Below are positions 22,938 to 35,360 of a DNA stretch of 64,000 bases, piece by piece. Positions within the stretch are counted from its first letter, which is position 1. Every line of letters begins with the position of its first letter. The notes below the pieces were generated by a model. That model did no database searches and was not told the origin of the DNA. It saw only the letters and a list, made by a program, of their open reading frames with translations. The position numbers and the translations under genes are program-made. The DNA is taken from the NCBI RefSeq assembly GCF_002575655.3, contig NC_053035.3:377123792-377187791 (forward strand). Reading direction: 5' to 3'. The stretch is from Aegilops tauschii subsp. strangulata. Taxonomy: Eukaryota > Streptophyta > Magnoliopsida > Poales > Poaceae.

Positions 22938-25900
22938 ATGGTCGCGCTTCACCACCGCACCGGAGCTACCTCATCTACGCCCTCGCCCACCGCACTGGGT
23001 GGTCCACCGACAACGTCGGCCGCCGCAACCGACGTGCCTCACAGACACCGACTTCCACCGCATCAGGTGCGCTTCACCGACGCCGTCTCCCAGCTCACCG
23101 GGGCTACTTCACCGAGCACATCATCGTGCCTCCGCCCTCCGAGGCCGCTGGGGCTTCACCAACGGTCTCGTCCACCGCATCGTAGCGCTCCGCTGCCACT
23201 CAAGATCTGCATCCGTGCGCGGCCAGCCAGCGCCAGCGCATCACCCTCAATGGCTCTGAAGTGACCCGCACTCTAGCTAGGCGAGCATGCCAAAACGCCG
23301 GCCCGAACTAGGTATCCACACATCACTCCCTTGTGCACTGTTCCGACGATGTTTGGATATCCTTTCACTGCTCTCTTAGCTTACACGCCTATCCAACTCT
23401 GACTTTAACTCTTATTTCTTCTGGAGATATCATCTCTAACAAGCAAATCCATTTTTTAGCGAATCATGACGGCGCTACGGGATCTGGTACACATCCTGCA
23501 CACCCGTATAACCTTGTAAGTATATGTCCTCCGGTACAACAGCAAGGTCGATTCCTCTTATTTGATCAGCCATTCACCATGTTAAAAATGCAGAGGGGGA
23601 TGCAAGGAGCACAAGGCCTGCACATCCAAGCAAGTGGTAACATGGACTTGTACATGGATCATCCCAAGCGCAAGCAGAGCTGCAGTGAGCCTGTACAACG
23701 AGCTAGCGTAAGTCCCTGCATTTCATTTAATTCGTACTGGCATTCGTGTATGATTTGTGTGCAGTGGCGGATCAACGAATTCAAGTTACCAGGGGCGAAC
23801 ATTTAACTTAAAAAATACGAAGGCACTTGTACTCCAGAAATCAACATAACTTGAGAAATGTGAAGCTACATGCACTTTGAAAACCAGCTAATGATCCAAA
23901 GTAGTTCAGATTATAAACACTAAATGATGCAAGCACCAAAAAACACAAAATGCAACATGGTGTACAAGGACTACAAACATGGTCTGTACCTGCTTGAATT
24001 ATTCGTTCTCTGGCTGAAAATATCGAAGTGTAATTGCACCTATAACCAGTGCGCAAACTGCATATCAATATATCTATCCTGCACAGGTATGCCAATAGTT
24101 TCAAACAATAGATTAGAAAAGTATTTATGCTACGTTGTCATGATACGGGGACTTTCTGGTAGATGGCCTCGACGTTTCCTCAAGCCATGAAAATGCACTA
24201 TAATTTGCTTGTCATCAATGCCTGCAAATCTCTATGTCTCTCTCAACATAGTAGATCATCATTAGACACTAAATCCTTCAATGGGAGCTTGCAAAATGCT
24301 TGCATTAGATACCTCATTAGACACTATATGTTCATCACCAGGAGCATGTAAAATGTTTGCATCAAATCCTTCATTACCAGTCTGTTCATTAGACACTTCA
24401 GGGTCAAGAACAACATGAGCTTGGATGTTTGCACCGGAAACTTGATTAGATTCATCAGATTCAGTCAGTTCAGTATTGATTGGGGGAGTTATAAAATAAG
24501 TAGAAATTGGTTTCATTTTCTCATAGATTCCCTACATACAAGCAGTTTTACAACACCGTCAGGTTTAACTATTGGCCAGAAATTGAAGAGTTGAATTAGA
24601 TATAATCAGGGATGTGATGTACCTGCTCGTTGCGCATGCTACTCTTGCAAGCTGCGACTCTCCGTTTGCGCAAGCTCGATGCCATGCCCGTGCTGCCGCC
24701 GCTGCCTCCCATGCAGGCTAGACCCAGGGTTCAATCTTCATCTTCTTGTCCTTCCGTTTGCTTGAAGCCCGGCGACCGCCCTCCAACGAGGGCGCGAGGA
24801 AGTGTTGTGTCGGTCTGTCCAGCGGCGGCTAGGTTAGGAGCGAACCAGACTGGAGGCTGGAGCGAATGAATTGGGATTTTTCCTGCTGTCGATCGATATG
24901 GGAGGCGCTCGTTTGGGCCGCGAGCCTGCTATAGGGCCTGCCTTGCACTTATGTTATTGGCCTATCCAAATTGAAACATTTTTCTTCATTTTTTACATTG
25001 CCTGCTCGTGCGCTGGGACGAACAAAACTAGCCTGGGCCAACCTGGACGACTCAAACTAGGTGCACACTTTCGAGCCACCCGAGGCGGCCGCCCATACCA
25101 GCCCCTATGGTGGCGTCGCCCCTTTTTGTGTGTATGATAGGGGTAGTGAAAAATATTCCAGTGGCGCTTTTGATTTACCCACAAAATGGTTGAATTGCTT
25201 GTTTCTATGAACTGAGTTCGCCAATAATGTGAAGGATGCCAGTCTTTTCATCCTATTGTAGATTGCTTAGATCTCGATATGCCAAAAGTAATCGCATGAA
25301 ATATACAGTAAAAGCCAGTGTGATGTGTGTGGCTACAACTAGTCTGACTACACGTCCTCATATAACATATCAAGGACGCACCATCTTACCAGATTAACCA
25401 TTCGACTTACCAATGCAGTGTGGGAAGAAAGAAGTATTGGGACTGCGTATCCAAGCAATTGATGCCATGGACTCCTTCGTACAACCTTGTAAGCGAAAAA
25501 GAAGTTGTAGTGTGCCTGTACAAAGAACTAGCGTAAGTTCAGTTACCTGCTTCTCGGAATTTTAGTTAGCCACTTATTGCAAAATTGTTCAATTACGTTG
25601 CTTGGCCTAATTTAGTTTGCTACTGATTACATAATGCCACAGCCTGTTAATCCTATTATAGACTGCGCCTATCTTTGTGTTTGATACTTACTGTTAAGAA
25701 TTACCTGTTTGCCAGAACTTAAATAGCTACTTGCTTGTTTAACTGCTTTGCTGCTACAACAACGGGTTACAATGATGTTAATAACTACTTTTCAGCATCG
25801 AATTGAAACTCTTTAATTCCTTGTTTGTTTAACTGGTTTGCTGTTATAACTCCCAGTTGAGATATTTTTCTAGCTTCAACTTTTCTGAATCCAATCGGAA

Positions 25901-26235
25901 CTTTAATGGCAAAACAGGTTAGTCCAAGATCAAAGAGCGAGGTCCCCATGGACATTGTATCATCCCACAGCAGTGGCACCGGCCCAATCGTGCATTATGA
26001 ATTGCCAACTGCTGATGCTCTAGAGGCTAAACTAGTGGTAGAAAGAGATTCTGCTTCTGCACTTAGATATGAAGTTGACATGTTGAGGAAGCAAACAGCA
26101 CAATCAGTAGTAGTACTCAAGACAACCATTAAATATTTGGTGGATTTCAAAACGAAGCAAGCTGAGACTGACCACATTGTTAAGGTCCTGAAGGAAAAAA
26201 GGAAATTAAATTCCCACTTGGTAAATCATAGGTGA
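22938..26235 (+). pseudogene. CACTA-type ORF1-like gene 1 (fragmentary)
   Basis: A gene-like unit with a GC-rich 5' exon (ATG at 22938; a frame is open to 23264), a short exon 23466-23515 (ends before GTAAGT, starts MTALRDLVHIL), an exon ending at 23709 with KRKQSCSEPVQRAS followed by GTAAGT, a second version of that exon ending near 25533 (KRKRSCSVPVQRTS, again before GTAAGT), and a terminal exon from about 25918 to TGA at 26235 with a coiled coil (ALRYEVDMLRKQT...). The coiled coil resembles that of the gene at 27.7-32.4 kb (ATQLRLEVLSLRKIA). The central transposase-like part is missing. It is best read as a truncated relative of the plant Ptta/En/Spm family rather than a host gene. A hAT-like element sits in the intron. 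Confidence 0.5.
23762..25124. mobile_element. hAT-like element with 8-bp target duplication
   Basis: The left end begins CAGTGGCGGATC and is preceded by TTTGTGTG (23754-23761); the identical 8-mer TTTGTGTG follows at 25125-25132. The right end (GGTGGCGTCGCCCCTT) is only a degenerate match to the inverted left end, so the terminal repeats have decayed. Length 1363 bp, no transposase recognised. Eight-bp duplications and CAGTGGCGG ends are typical of hAT elements in grasses. It lies in an intron of the gene-1 unit, between its duplicated exons. Confidence 0.6.
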
Positions 26236-27100
26236 AATGTTCTTTCCATCGTTGAATAACCTTTGTGTTGTTTGTTCATGTAATCAATCAACCATTTGTT
26301 TTAGAGATCATGTAATAATTGTTTTTTATTTTTTATTTTTCGGTTTGTAATTTTATTTGAGCACAAGTCTGTATTAATTGATAAGACTCGGAGACATTTC
26401 ATTTTGATTGCTGTGCCAGACCTATAAATATGCCAATCGGGCTGAATGTGCATTCAGCAATAATAGTAGTATAGATGGACCATAAGTGGCACGCATCGGA
26501 AAGGGCCAAGATGCTGTAGTAGCTTGGCTAAAAAAAGGATGCTGCTGTAGCAAAGAAAAGTACAACAGCCTGCTTATGTATGTTAGTTGATATTATTGAT
26601 CCATATACTCTATAAGTGTTTATATGTCTGTTAGTTCTGTACATTCTTGGTTGATTGACTCGGTATTTGAATCTTGATACATCGCTTGTGTACATATCTA
26701 AATGGGAGTACACATTATGCTGCGTGTGACATTTGAGTTGGACATGAAGTGTTCCAAATATTCTAATTCACCTTAAACTAGATTCTAGCTTCTGAATTTG
26801 AGTATCGGCATTTGTAAAACATATTCATATATGACAGTGGAATACATCTTTGTCGTCCTTTTGAAGATATATAAAAACACATAGAATGATTTATAAAGTT
26901 TCGTATAGGAATACAAAATGGATTCAAATTTAGCCAGGGTAAACATGGATGCTTATTGTCCCAAAATTCAAAAGAGGCAGCAAAATGTCCACTCCCACGT
27001 CGGCTGGCCGAAGCCAAGTGTTTGGGAGATGGAAATTACTGTCTACCCATTACACGGACAATCCATCGGCCCGATTTCCATTGCCCTAAATAGGGGTAGG
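26236..27100. other. Spacer between the two CACTA-type genes
   Basis: AT-rich sequence with no convincing ORF or terminal repeat. Minor A/T homopolymers at 26320-26345. Probably the 3' region of gene 1. Confidence 0.4.
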
Positions 27101-27665
27101 ATAGTAACTTCAATTAGACGTGACACGACCGCCTCTGAGCCCATTCCGACACGGTGGGCGCCAAACATGGGCGGCAAAACACATTTGATTCAAGCTCGTC
27201 CGAAAGACCTCTGTTTCTCCCTCCATTTCCCCATTCATACACGGTGGGCGGCAAAACAAACTTGACTCGGCCGAAATTGATGTAGGCAAATATTTTCAAT
27301 AGGGGCAGGTTTGTAACTTCACTCAGACGTGACACAACCACCCTACCTGTCAGCCCCGTTCATACACCCTACGCGCCAACCACCCTCTCCTCGCCCGAAA
27401 TCGCTCTGGGCAAATATTGGCGAGATGCGAGATTACCGTCGTATCCCCAACCAACGAGACGTCCAAATTTTAAACGGGGGCTAAGTTCATAACTTCCCCA
27501 TATTTCAGACAGGCGCGTCCCAAAAACATGGTTCCCCGTACCTCTCCCTCCATTTTCCCATTCATACACCGTCCGCGCTAGAACACCATCCCCACACCAG
27601 CCTCCGTCCGCCACCCCATCTATCGCCGCTGTCCTCCACCACATCCATCGCCACCGTCCTCCACC
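27101..27665 (+). promoter_or_regulatory. Upstream region of gene 2 with internal repeats
   Basis: Contains direct repeats of 'ccccattcatacacggtgggcggcaaaac' type (about 27140-27180, 27230-27257) and of 'ggcaaatattt', 'acttcactcagacgtgacac'-like phrases (27113-27127, 27319-27336), followed by a CT/CCA-rich leader. It is likely the promoter/5' leader of the gene starting near 27666; no TATA box is clear. Confidence 0.4.
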
Positions 27666-30600
27666 ATGCCAGAGCGCCTACCAAGACTGCGCCGTCCACT
27701 TCTAGAGATGGATGTTTCTCATCCACGGCGACGGACCAAGAGCCTTGTATCACGTCCTCTCGCTTCATCGGCGCCGTCGTCCTCTTTGCCGGGGCCGCTC
27801 ACACGACCTTCTCTTCCACCGCAACGGGACTTATCCCCCGATGCACCCCTCTACCGTCGCATATCTGCTTCAACGCCACCGACAACCATCGCACCGTCGA
27901 TGCCTACACGGCGCCGCAAGAGAGGTGGTACTTCATATCTCCTCAACTTTTTGATCTCAACCAGAAAATAGATCTTAACTTGGTTACTCTACTTTCTTTT
28001 CAGCTCTTAGAATTTAGTTCTTAGTTCAAAGCAAACAATGGCTGCTAAATAACATTTCTCCGGTTTCCCCCTTTTATGATCACTATACGATCAGAATATG
28101 TGCTTCATGTCATAATAGCACTGCTCGACCCATCAAGCTAAACAAGCTTAGTTGTTCAAATACGAATATGATATTATTAAAACAGATTTGTTTAATTGGT
28201 CAGCTAAATGTTCCTAAATTAGTTTCGAAAATGCATGTTCGCCGCTCGGGTGTGTATCTCTATAGGGTGCCCACGGTGGGTCGGCCCACCCTGGGATTTT
28301 GGGTCGTCCCAGGCCCCGATTCCCCTCTGTTCTGCTGCGCGCTTCCGATCTCTACTCGCCCCCAGCCGCCTGCCTCGCCGGCGACTTGCCGTCCCCGGAC
28401 GGCATGACTCTAGGAGGAGACACCGGACTAACGGGAGGTCAGGAGCCGCTCGCCCAACAGCATCACCGCTGCCCGGGCGCGCCGCTGTGCCTACCTTCCC
28501 AGTCCGTTCAGGGCTCAGGCGTGTAGCACCCACTAAGCCAACCCGATTTATCCTGAGATAAGTCCTCAACACTCACCAGCCACTCCTCATCACCCATTTT
28601 CTAACTGATTCATTACTCATTAGGCAGGACTGTCATTAGGGTTTGTTGTGTGCTCAGTGCTACCTACACTTAATGGTTCAGATGTATTTCGGTAATCTTT
28701 AGTACCTGTAAAGTTCACAGGGTTTTCAAAATCCCGGCCCTAGGAACAGACACTAGTCATTTTGGATTGTTTGTCGTAGTGACATTGACCCATATTACTA
28801 CTGCAAGCCAGGTTTGTTGACAATTTTACTTGTCTTTCTTACTCATTTGATATAATATCCAATTATTCACGTCGATTAGTTGCAAACAATAAGTGCTAGA
28901 CAAACTTCTTGATTTAGATTTTGGACGGTCTCTTACTGCAGTTACAATTCTGCATACTTGTCCTAGTAAGCTCACAAGTAAATGATTGATTCACTACATC
29001 TATGCTTGCCTTGTCATATTTGTTGTCAATATTCTTTTAGGGTGGACCACCCTGTTTCTAAATACTGCAACCGTAGACATGAGTGAATAGAGCCTATGTG
29101 ATCTCTTCCATCATGTGTGGGCAACGAACACTGCATTGTATAGAAAGAAAGTGTCATTTCCAGCTTTTACATAGGCTTTGATCTTTTACATGGAATACAA
29201 TCTGCCTACTTGCTTTGTGACGCACTACCAACACATCACCCTTGAAGCTACACATTATGCCACTCATAATTCCTTAGTTTATTTGTTCAAATACAAATTT
29301 CATATGATTCTAATGTTCCTACTTCAGTTTTGAAATGTGTGTCTGCCTGTTATAGAGACATAAGGGGTTTGTATTTCTATGTGTGGTCTGGTCAGCACGG
29401 TTGGGGGGTGAACTTTGCATATGTAGGGGTTTATAGGGAGACACTCTTCGAGTTGAATCCGCAATGCATTCCATAGATAATCTGACTACTTTTTATGTTT
29501 TCATGAATCTCATATTTTGAACAGCATCATAATGATCATGAGCTTGCACGCATGAAAATAATAAAGGAGAACAATGCCATGGCTGTCAAACTTGGCATTA
29601 AGGGACTGAAATCAAGTCTGGATGCAATGCAATGCAAACGCTCTCCATCTACAGATTCATGCTCAGAATATGATCCTAACAGTGATTCTGAGCTAGAGGG
29701 AGACCTAAGTCAATGTAGCTCCCTAGTGGAGGAGTCAGAGGAAGATGCCCTATCTTATTCACCCATCAAGGTGCTTGCTCTAACTTTCCAAGGTTATATT
29801 TGTCGCACATATCTTGCAACTGATGATTTGCATTGCTTCTACTTTGTTGAACTGCCATTAGCTTAGTTTACACATCGTGTATGTGAATATGCCCTGCCTA
29901 TCCATTTTCAGTACATATTCCATCTTTCATCATACCATATTTATCCACTCAAATGCTGTTCTTGTGTATTAGACGTTGAAAAGGAAGAGGGCGATTGCTG
30001 ATCATGGAGGAGCACAAGCAAAGTATTTGGAAAAGGTAGTGGCACCTGATAAATCAAATAGCCCATTAGGTGTAGTTGCAATATCACCTGACCCACAAAA
30101 CACCCCAACTCTAGCAGACTCTAGCCCTACTACACTGGTCATTTCTGATGCCCCAACTCACCAGACCCCAACTGCAACAAACATTATGATTATGCCAGTT
30201 GACATAGCACCAGCTCTATGACGCAAACCCCCATTCCAGCAAAGAGTACACCAAATCCAGTTGCCAAATCCCTTTTCGAACCAGAGAGATCCCCAATTGC
30301 AGCAAATAGGACCCCCGTTCCATTTCTTCCCAGTTTAGAAGACAAAGCTTATATTGTTGTCAGGAACTTTGTGCGCATCTTTCCTTCATGGAAAGATTAT
30401 ACCGTAGACACAGAACAATTTCCAGTCTTCCTCCGCAACTTACGCGTAAGTAATGTACTAATGTTATTCATGGTCATTGCTGCTTATATTTCAAGCACTC
30501 GTTGATGAAGTATCGTTCCTACCTGAGGCAAGCGCACTTCGATGGCAAGCCTCTAAATGAAATTTCTGTAAAGTCTCCGGTGCTACATTTATCCGACGGT

Positions 30601-32416
30601 GACTGGAATAATCTTGTTACCCATTGGTCTCGGCTGCAGCTTAAGGTACTATCTATGATATCACATCACAATTTGAACTACATTTCCGCATTTTCCTTAA
30701 CGTCTCACTTGTACGAAAACTGTTAGCAGAAGAACATTCATTCTCAAGGGACCACAGAATCTCGCAACTATACTGCACACTGCATTGCTCTTGTGAGTAC
30801 CTCTTGCCCTGTATGACCATACTTACTTTCATAGCTGTTTGATTATGTAGCATCACTGCACATGTTAGCCTCGTTATTGTCCATTTGGTGGACATTATAA
30901 GATCCGTATGGACTCTTACATAAATTTAGAATCAACCCAATGCTGTTGAAGAGGTTTAGCTCTGCAGTCCTCTTGTAAGGACTGAACGTCATCTATCACT
31001 GTACTTACATTAACAGCTACTCCCTCCGTCCCATAATATAAGAACGTTTTGTATAGTACACCAGTGTTCAAAACACTCTTGTATTATGGGAAGAGGGATT
31101 GGTTCATTGTGTAGCATTCTGCATCTTATCTTCCTCGCCCACCATTTACTAAAAAAGATCAGATCTATATTTAATCTTACCAAAAAGTAGAATACATAGA
31201 CAATGCCAGTGCAGAAGTGTAGCCCATTGCTCTTGTCAGTACATTTTGTCCTGTAATGCTTGTACTTCCAGGGATGGTAGTTGATTATGTAGCATCAATC
31301 TACATCTTATCTTCATTATCCTCCCTTCCAGTATTATCATATCTATAATTACTCTCTACAAAATGTAGAGTACAGGCAATGCTTATGAAGAAGATTCTGT
31401 GCTGAAATTCTTGAGTTATCCTTCCCTTGACATGGAGAAGGGCATTATAAAGCCGGTGTTAACTGTTAATATAAGTCAGTCCTTCTAAAGCCTTTATCCT
31501 CAACTGCTATTTAATTTGCTCATACTCCCTATCGTTTACTGCTGTTTAGTTTGCTGTTTCTACCAAAATGCATGTTCGCAAGAACCGTAAGTTCTAAGTT
31601 TTACTTGTAAAACCAAATTCCTTATTCATACCATGCACATTACTCAATACTCCCTATATGTATGCTTGTTTTTGTGGATCTATAATCCAGTGTGTGGTGA
31701 AGCAGCCCACGTTTGCACCTTGTCATCTCCTGTTTTATCTTACCGATGTGGCTGATGATATGAACAACATGCCATGCACATTAACCAAAATAGATACAAT
31801 GATTTTCTTTGCCCTTCATCTATGCTTGTTATGTTGACATGGTAATCCAGTAGTGTGGTGAATCTCCCCGCATTATGAACAATGCCAAATTATGCTATTG
31901 ATATTTTGAACTTACTCTTTATTTTCTAATTTGAAATTGGATGGAATTGACAGCACAGTTATCATATTTGTTTATACACGTGCAAAACCTGTCATCTCTC
32001 TGCTTTGTTTCAGGGTGATATGCCTGATGGCATGCACAAGTCTGCTGAAGGCTGTGAGACAAACCCAACATATATTGCAGCAAAGAAGGCAAAACATCTT
32101 GAAGATAGCAGAGACAACCACAAAGTCTTGTCTTGATGCAGTGTTCAAGTTACTTGAGACTAGCAGCCAGACAAGCTCACATAATTCATTGTCTGAATCA
32201 TTTCGACTTCTTCAGTCCCAAGTTCTAGAAGAAAGGCATTCTGCAACTCAACTTCGACTTGAAGTCCTATCTCTAAGAAAGATTGCGGAGAACACCAATG
32301 AGAACCTCATCGCTAAACAGCTACACCTGGAAGCTATGACTGACATGCTAGGTCAGTCTCACAGCCTTGCTCAGCAGCTTGCGCAGCAGTTCCCGCGCAA
32401 GGCTAACCTTTCTTGA
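27666..32416 (+). pseudogene. Ptta/En/Spm (CACTA ORF1, Transposase_24-like) gene 2
   Basis: Exon-like blocks on the plus strand: a GC-rich start at 27666-27970, 29525-29769 (acidic, SEYDPNSDSELEGDLSQCSS, ends before GTGCTT), 29973-30447 (LKRKRAIADHG..., then NFVRIFPSWKDY), 30499-30643 (SDGDWNNLVTHWS), 30728-30792 (KNIHSQGTTESRNYTAHCIA before GTGAGT), about 31377-31440, and a terminal exon 32014-32416 ending in a coiled coil. The NFVRIFPSWKDY, W..LV.HW and GSR-Y type motifs are those of plant Ptta/En/Spm proteins, which bind CACTA termini. Breaks: a frame change at about 30216-30222 (TGA at 30219) and another near 32130. Exon-intron pieces around 30770-30860 recur at 31210-31310. It adjoins a CACTA terminus at 34004, so it is probably that element's own gene. 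Confidence 0.6.
31020..31097. mobile_element. Stowaway-type MITE
   Basis: Begins CTCCCTCCGTCCCATAATAT after TA and ends TGTATTATGGGAAGAGGGA, an inverted repeat with a worn right end. About 78 bp. It lies in a putative intron of gene 2. Confidence 0.8.
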
Positions 32417-32539
32417 ACTGTCTTGGAAGTGGTCTCGGTTCAGTATTATTTTGTTGCGCTGCAATGGTGCCCAGTTTCTATAATCTGCTTCTTCGTTGCG
32501 CGTTATGATCATTGGTGGCGAACTTCGATGCCCAGTGGA

Positions 32540-32655
32540 TGTAATATACCATAAATTCTTTATTGTATAGTGTAGGTTTATTCTTAGTTACTATGCCGTA
32601 ATTTCTTTATTGTATAGAGTAGGTTTGTTCTTAGTTCTTCCTAGTTACTACCATC
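32540..32655 (+). repeat. Short tandem duplication downstream of gene 2
   Basis: Two copies of a 50-60 bp unit containing TTCTTTATTGTATAG and 'gtaggttt.ttcttagtt' (about 32556 and 32608). Confidence 0.75.
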
Positions 32656-32689
32656 ATTCGCTATCTGAAAAAAATCAGATGTAGTCGAC

Positions 32690-34004
32690 CGGGCCGAAAC
32701 ATTCGCCTCTAATGGGCCTGGTGTTTAGCGGGCCACAATTGGGACGACCTGCATCTTTCTTGGGCCTGAATCATTGGGGCCTTCATACTTCGCGCGAGGC
32801 CCACAACTTACACCGGCCTATATTTTAGTTGGGCCTTTTATGGACCCAGCGCTTAGTTTGGCCCAGGTAGCGTTGGGCCATTAACAGGCTGAATATTGTA
32901 CTGGCCTGTTACGGCCCAGATGAAACCATGGGCCTTTAGCGGGCCGAAATGCATATTGGGCCTCAATTTTCACTAGTCGTCGATGGGCCTTCAACAGGCT
33001 GAAATGTAGACGGGGCCTTTTTGGGCCTAGTTATATCACGGGCAGTTACCAGGCCGAAACATATATCGGGCCTTAGTTCGCCCACTGATATCATGGGCCT
33101 TTATGAGGCCGAAAGCTTAGTATAGACATCAACGGGCCGAATTATGCGACAGGCCTTTAACAGGCCCAAAGTCACATTGGGCTTAACTGTTGCCACCTTT
33201 ATCACGGGCCGTTAGTGGGCCCGATGTCCTGTCGGACCATATATGGCCCATGGGCAGCATGGGCCATTCCCAGGCCGAAAGTCACACCGGGCTGAAATGG
33301 GCCCATGTCTACATCGGGCCTCTAACAGGCCGAAAGTCACTGGGCTATAATTGGGCCCAAATATTCGGTGAACAATTAACGGGCCAGATCTGGCTTCGGG
33401 CCATAAATGGGCCCAAATATTCGGCGATCAATTAACGGGCCAGATCTGGCTTCGGGCCGTAAATGGGCCTTTATTAAGCATGCCGTTATTGGGTTGGCCC
33501 ACTAGGACCTGAGTAAGTACTACGGGCCTTTGACTGGGCCGGCCTTTTTAACCTATATGGGCCTCTGTTGGGCCGTGCCATGTGTCGACGTATCATAGGC
33601 GCTTTGGGTCCAATGAGTGGATGACATCTGTCCCAACGGTGAGCCGACACGTGTTTCCTCCAGTCAATGATGATTTTACACGTGGAAAATCCCCATTGGC
33701 CGGGGCTGTTAACGGGTTATCGGATCCAAAACCGGACCCGATAGCTTAACGGCGTTCCGTTACGGTGGATGCCACGTGTCGGTTACCCTTGACGAAAGCA
33801 CTTCTATGACGCGCGATTTATCGTCATGGAAGTGGACACTTCCGGGATGATAATTTTGGTAATGTCATGTAACACTTCTACGACAGCACAAGTATGACTA
33901 TCTTGATTCTGTCATAAATTTGTCATGGATGTACATGCATGAAAGAAAATGTGACCTACTGTGACAAACACGTATCATCACGGAAGTGTATTTTTTTTGT
34001 AGTG
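32690..34004. mobile_element. CACTA terminus with GGCC-rich subterminal array
   Basis: The right boundary is TTTTTTTTGTAGTG at 34004, i.e. CACTACAAAAAAAA on the minus strand, a CACTA-type terminal sequence. 32690-33590 carries dozens of GGGCC/GGCCC motifs spaced roughly 20-40 bp, typically 'gggccttta.caggccgaaa', including an exact-looking 56-bp tandem repeat (33361-33416, 33417-33472). CACTA elements are known to carry arrays of short subterminal repeats that bind their ORF1 product. The opposite terminus was not found, so the element's left limit is unknown; gene 2 (and possibly gene 1) probably belongs to it. Confidence 0.7.
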
Positions 34005-34950
34005 ACCCTTTGTTAAGGACATGGATTGTTACGGGTATTAATCAATCTTATCTGTGATAAGCAGAACATTGATGTTTGCAGCGGTCTTTATGAATCACAA
34101 CGTATCGAACGGGCTATCAACATAGTAGGCTTATCTACATGAAAAGGATGATGTCACACTCAATGAACAATCATCGGTTTATGACATGCCCGCTTCTGAC
34201 CGCCCTGGCCCACCAAAGGTTCCTTTGCTGTGTGCTGCCTGCGTTGGGTCACTGACATGCATGCCATGTACCCAAAGAGCCCACACGTTAGTGGAAGAAC
34301 AGCGCGGTGTCGTACGTCAGAGTCGAGGGCGCCACTCGCTGCACGCCCGACTGAACATGCCTCCTTGCCGCATTCAAACGCCTCCATGAAACCCGCCCGT
34401 GTGGAAGCCGAGAAACCCACTCTGGACACACGCCCGTTCATGACCGTGCCGGCATTAAACACAACGCCGACCGAGCTCCTCCCGTCCGCCGTATATTTAA
34501 TCTCCTATTTAAACGAGGCCAAACGCCGGCCAAGAATCGCACACCTCTGCCGCTCCCCTATCTCCTCCTTCACCATTTTTTCCACTCTTACAATGCCTTA
34601 CGAAGAGTAGTTATTCCGCACAAGCCATTTGTCTAGGTTTGTATCTCTCTCACACACCTATGTAGGTGGGGGACGTGCACGAAGAGAAGAGGTGCACGCA
34701 CGGCGCACGTACTCCCGTCTCTTTCCCAACCACACCCGCGCGGGTACACGGTGGAGCTCATTTCTGTACGAAAAGGCAGCCCACGTGGTAATTTGACCGT
34801 GTACTGGTTGTCCACTTGGTGGAGGGAGGATCATCTACCACGGGTGAACAAACAAATTGCAACCTCACGCATTATGTTAAAAAAGAGGCAAACCATGTGG
34901 GGCCTACCTTAGAGGCAAGGCTCTATACTCTGGAGTACTTTTGATGTGTC
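34005..34950. other. Intergenic DNA, gene-promoter-like but no gene
   Basis: CT-rich stretches and TATTTAAA-like sequences (34484-34502) precede a short pyrimidine leader and a dead-end ATG near 34592. 34676-34770 resembles 38756-38830 (CACGAAGAGAAG, then GTGCACGCACG and CGCGGGTACACG). No supportable CDS. Confidence 0.4.
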
Positions 34951-34957
34951 CAGTCAA

Positions 34958-35121
34958 CTCGCAGAACGAGGAGAAGCTTGCTTAGTACGCCGTCTCCCCC
35001 GCCCACGGGCGCGGTGGCTCGCAGGATGAGGTGAAGCTTGCTTACTAGTAGTAGTAGTGTACGCCTTACGCCCGCTCCCTCGCCCACGCGCGCGGTGGCT
35101 CGCAGGACGAGGAGAAAATTT
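34958..35121 (+). repeat. Imperfect tandem repeat, 60-80 bp unit
   Basis: CTCGCAGAACGAGGAGAAGC (34958), CTCGCAGGATGAGGTGAAGC (35018) and CTCGCAGGACGAGGAGAA (35099) start successive copies; the first two continue into 'tacgcc', 'cgcccac' and 'gcgcggtgg'. Confidence 0.85.
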
Positions 35122-35126
35122 TACTA

Positions 35127-35360
35127 CTCCCTCCGTTTACTCCTCGTCCCTACTACCTTGGTTAGAGAGATTATCATATTGTTTGGAATATATATGTCCT
35201 TTAGTACTCCCTCCATTTACTTATACAAGGCCACTATAAAAAAATACATTTTGCATCTATACAAGGCCACAAATAGTAATCGAGACAAAAGTTACTACTC
35301 CCACCTTTCCAGTTTATGGCTTAATTTCAAAATCTCTCCAACCAAGGTAGACGGTGAGTG
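35127..35360. mobile_element. Stowaway-like MITE, right end decayed
   Basis: Starts CTCCCTCCGTTTACTCCTCG after TA. The internal inverted repeat ACCTTGGTTAGAGAGATT (35155-35172) pairs with AATCTCTCCAACCAAGGT (35331-35348). A second CTCCCTCCATTTACTTATAC begins at about 35209, suggesting one MITE nested in another. The outer right end is not clean. Confidence 0.65.

Noticed and set aside
22651..23259. 202-codon ORF over the 5' end of gene 1
   Set aside because: It starts in the duplicated upstream DNA, has a low-complexity Pro/Arg/Ser product, and overlaps two other equally open frames.
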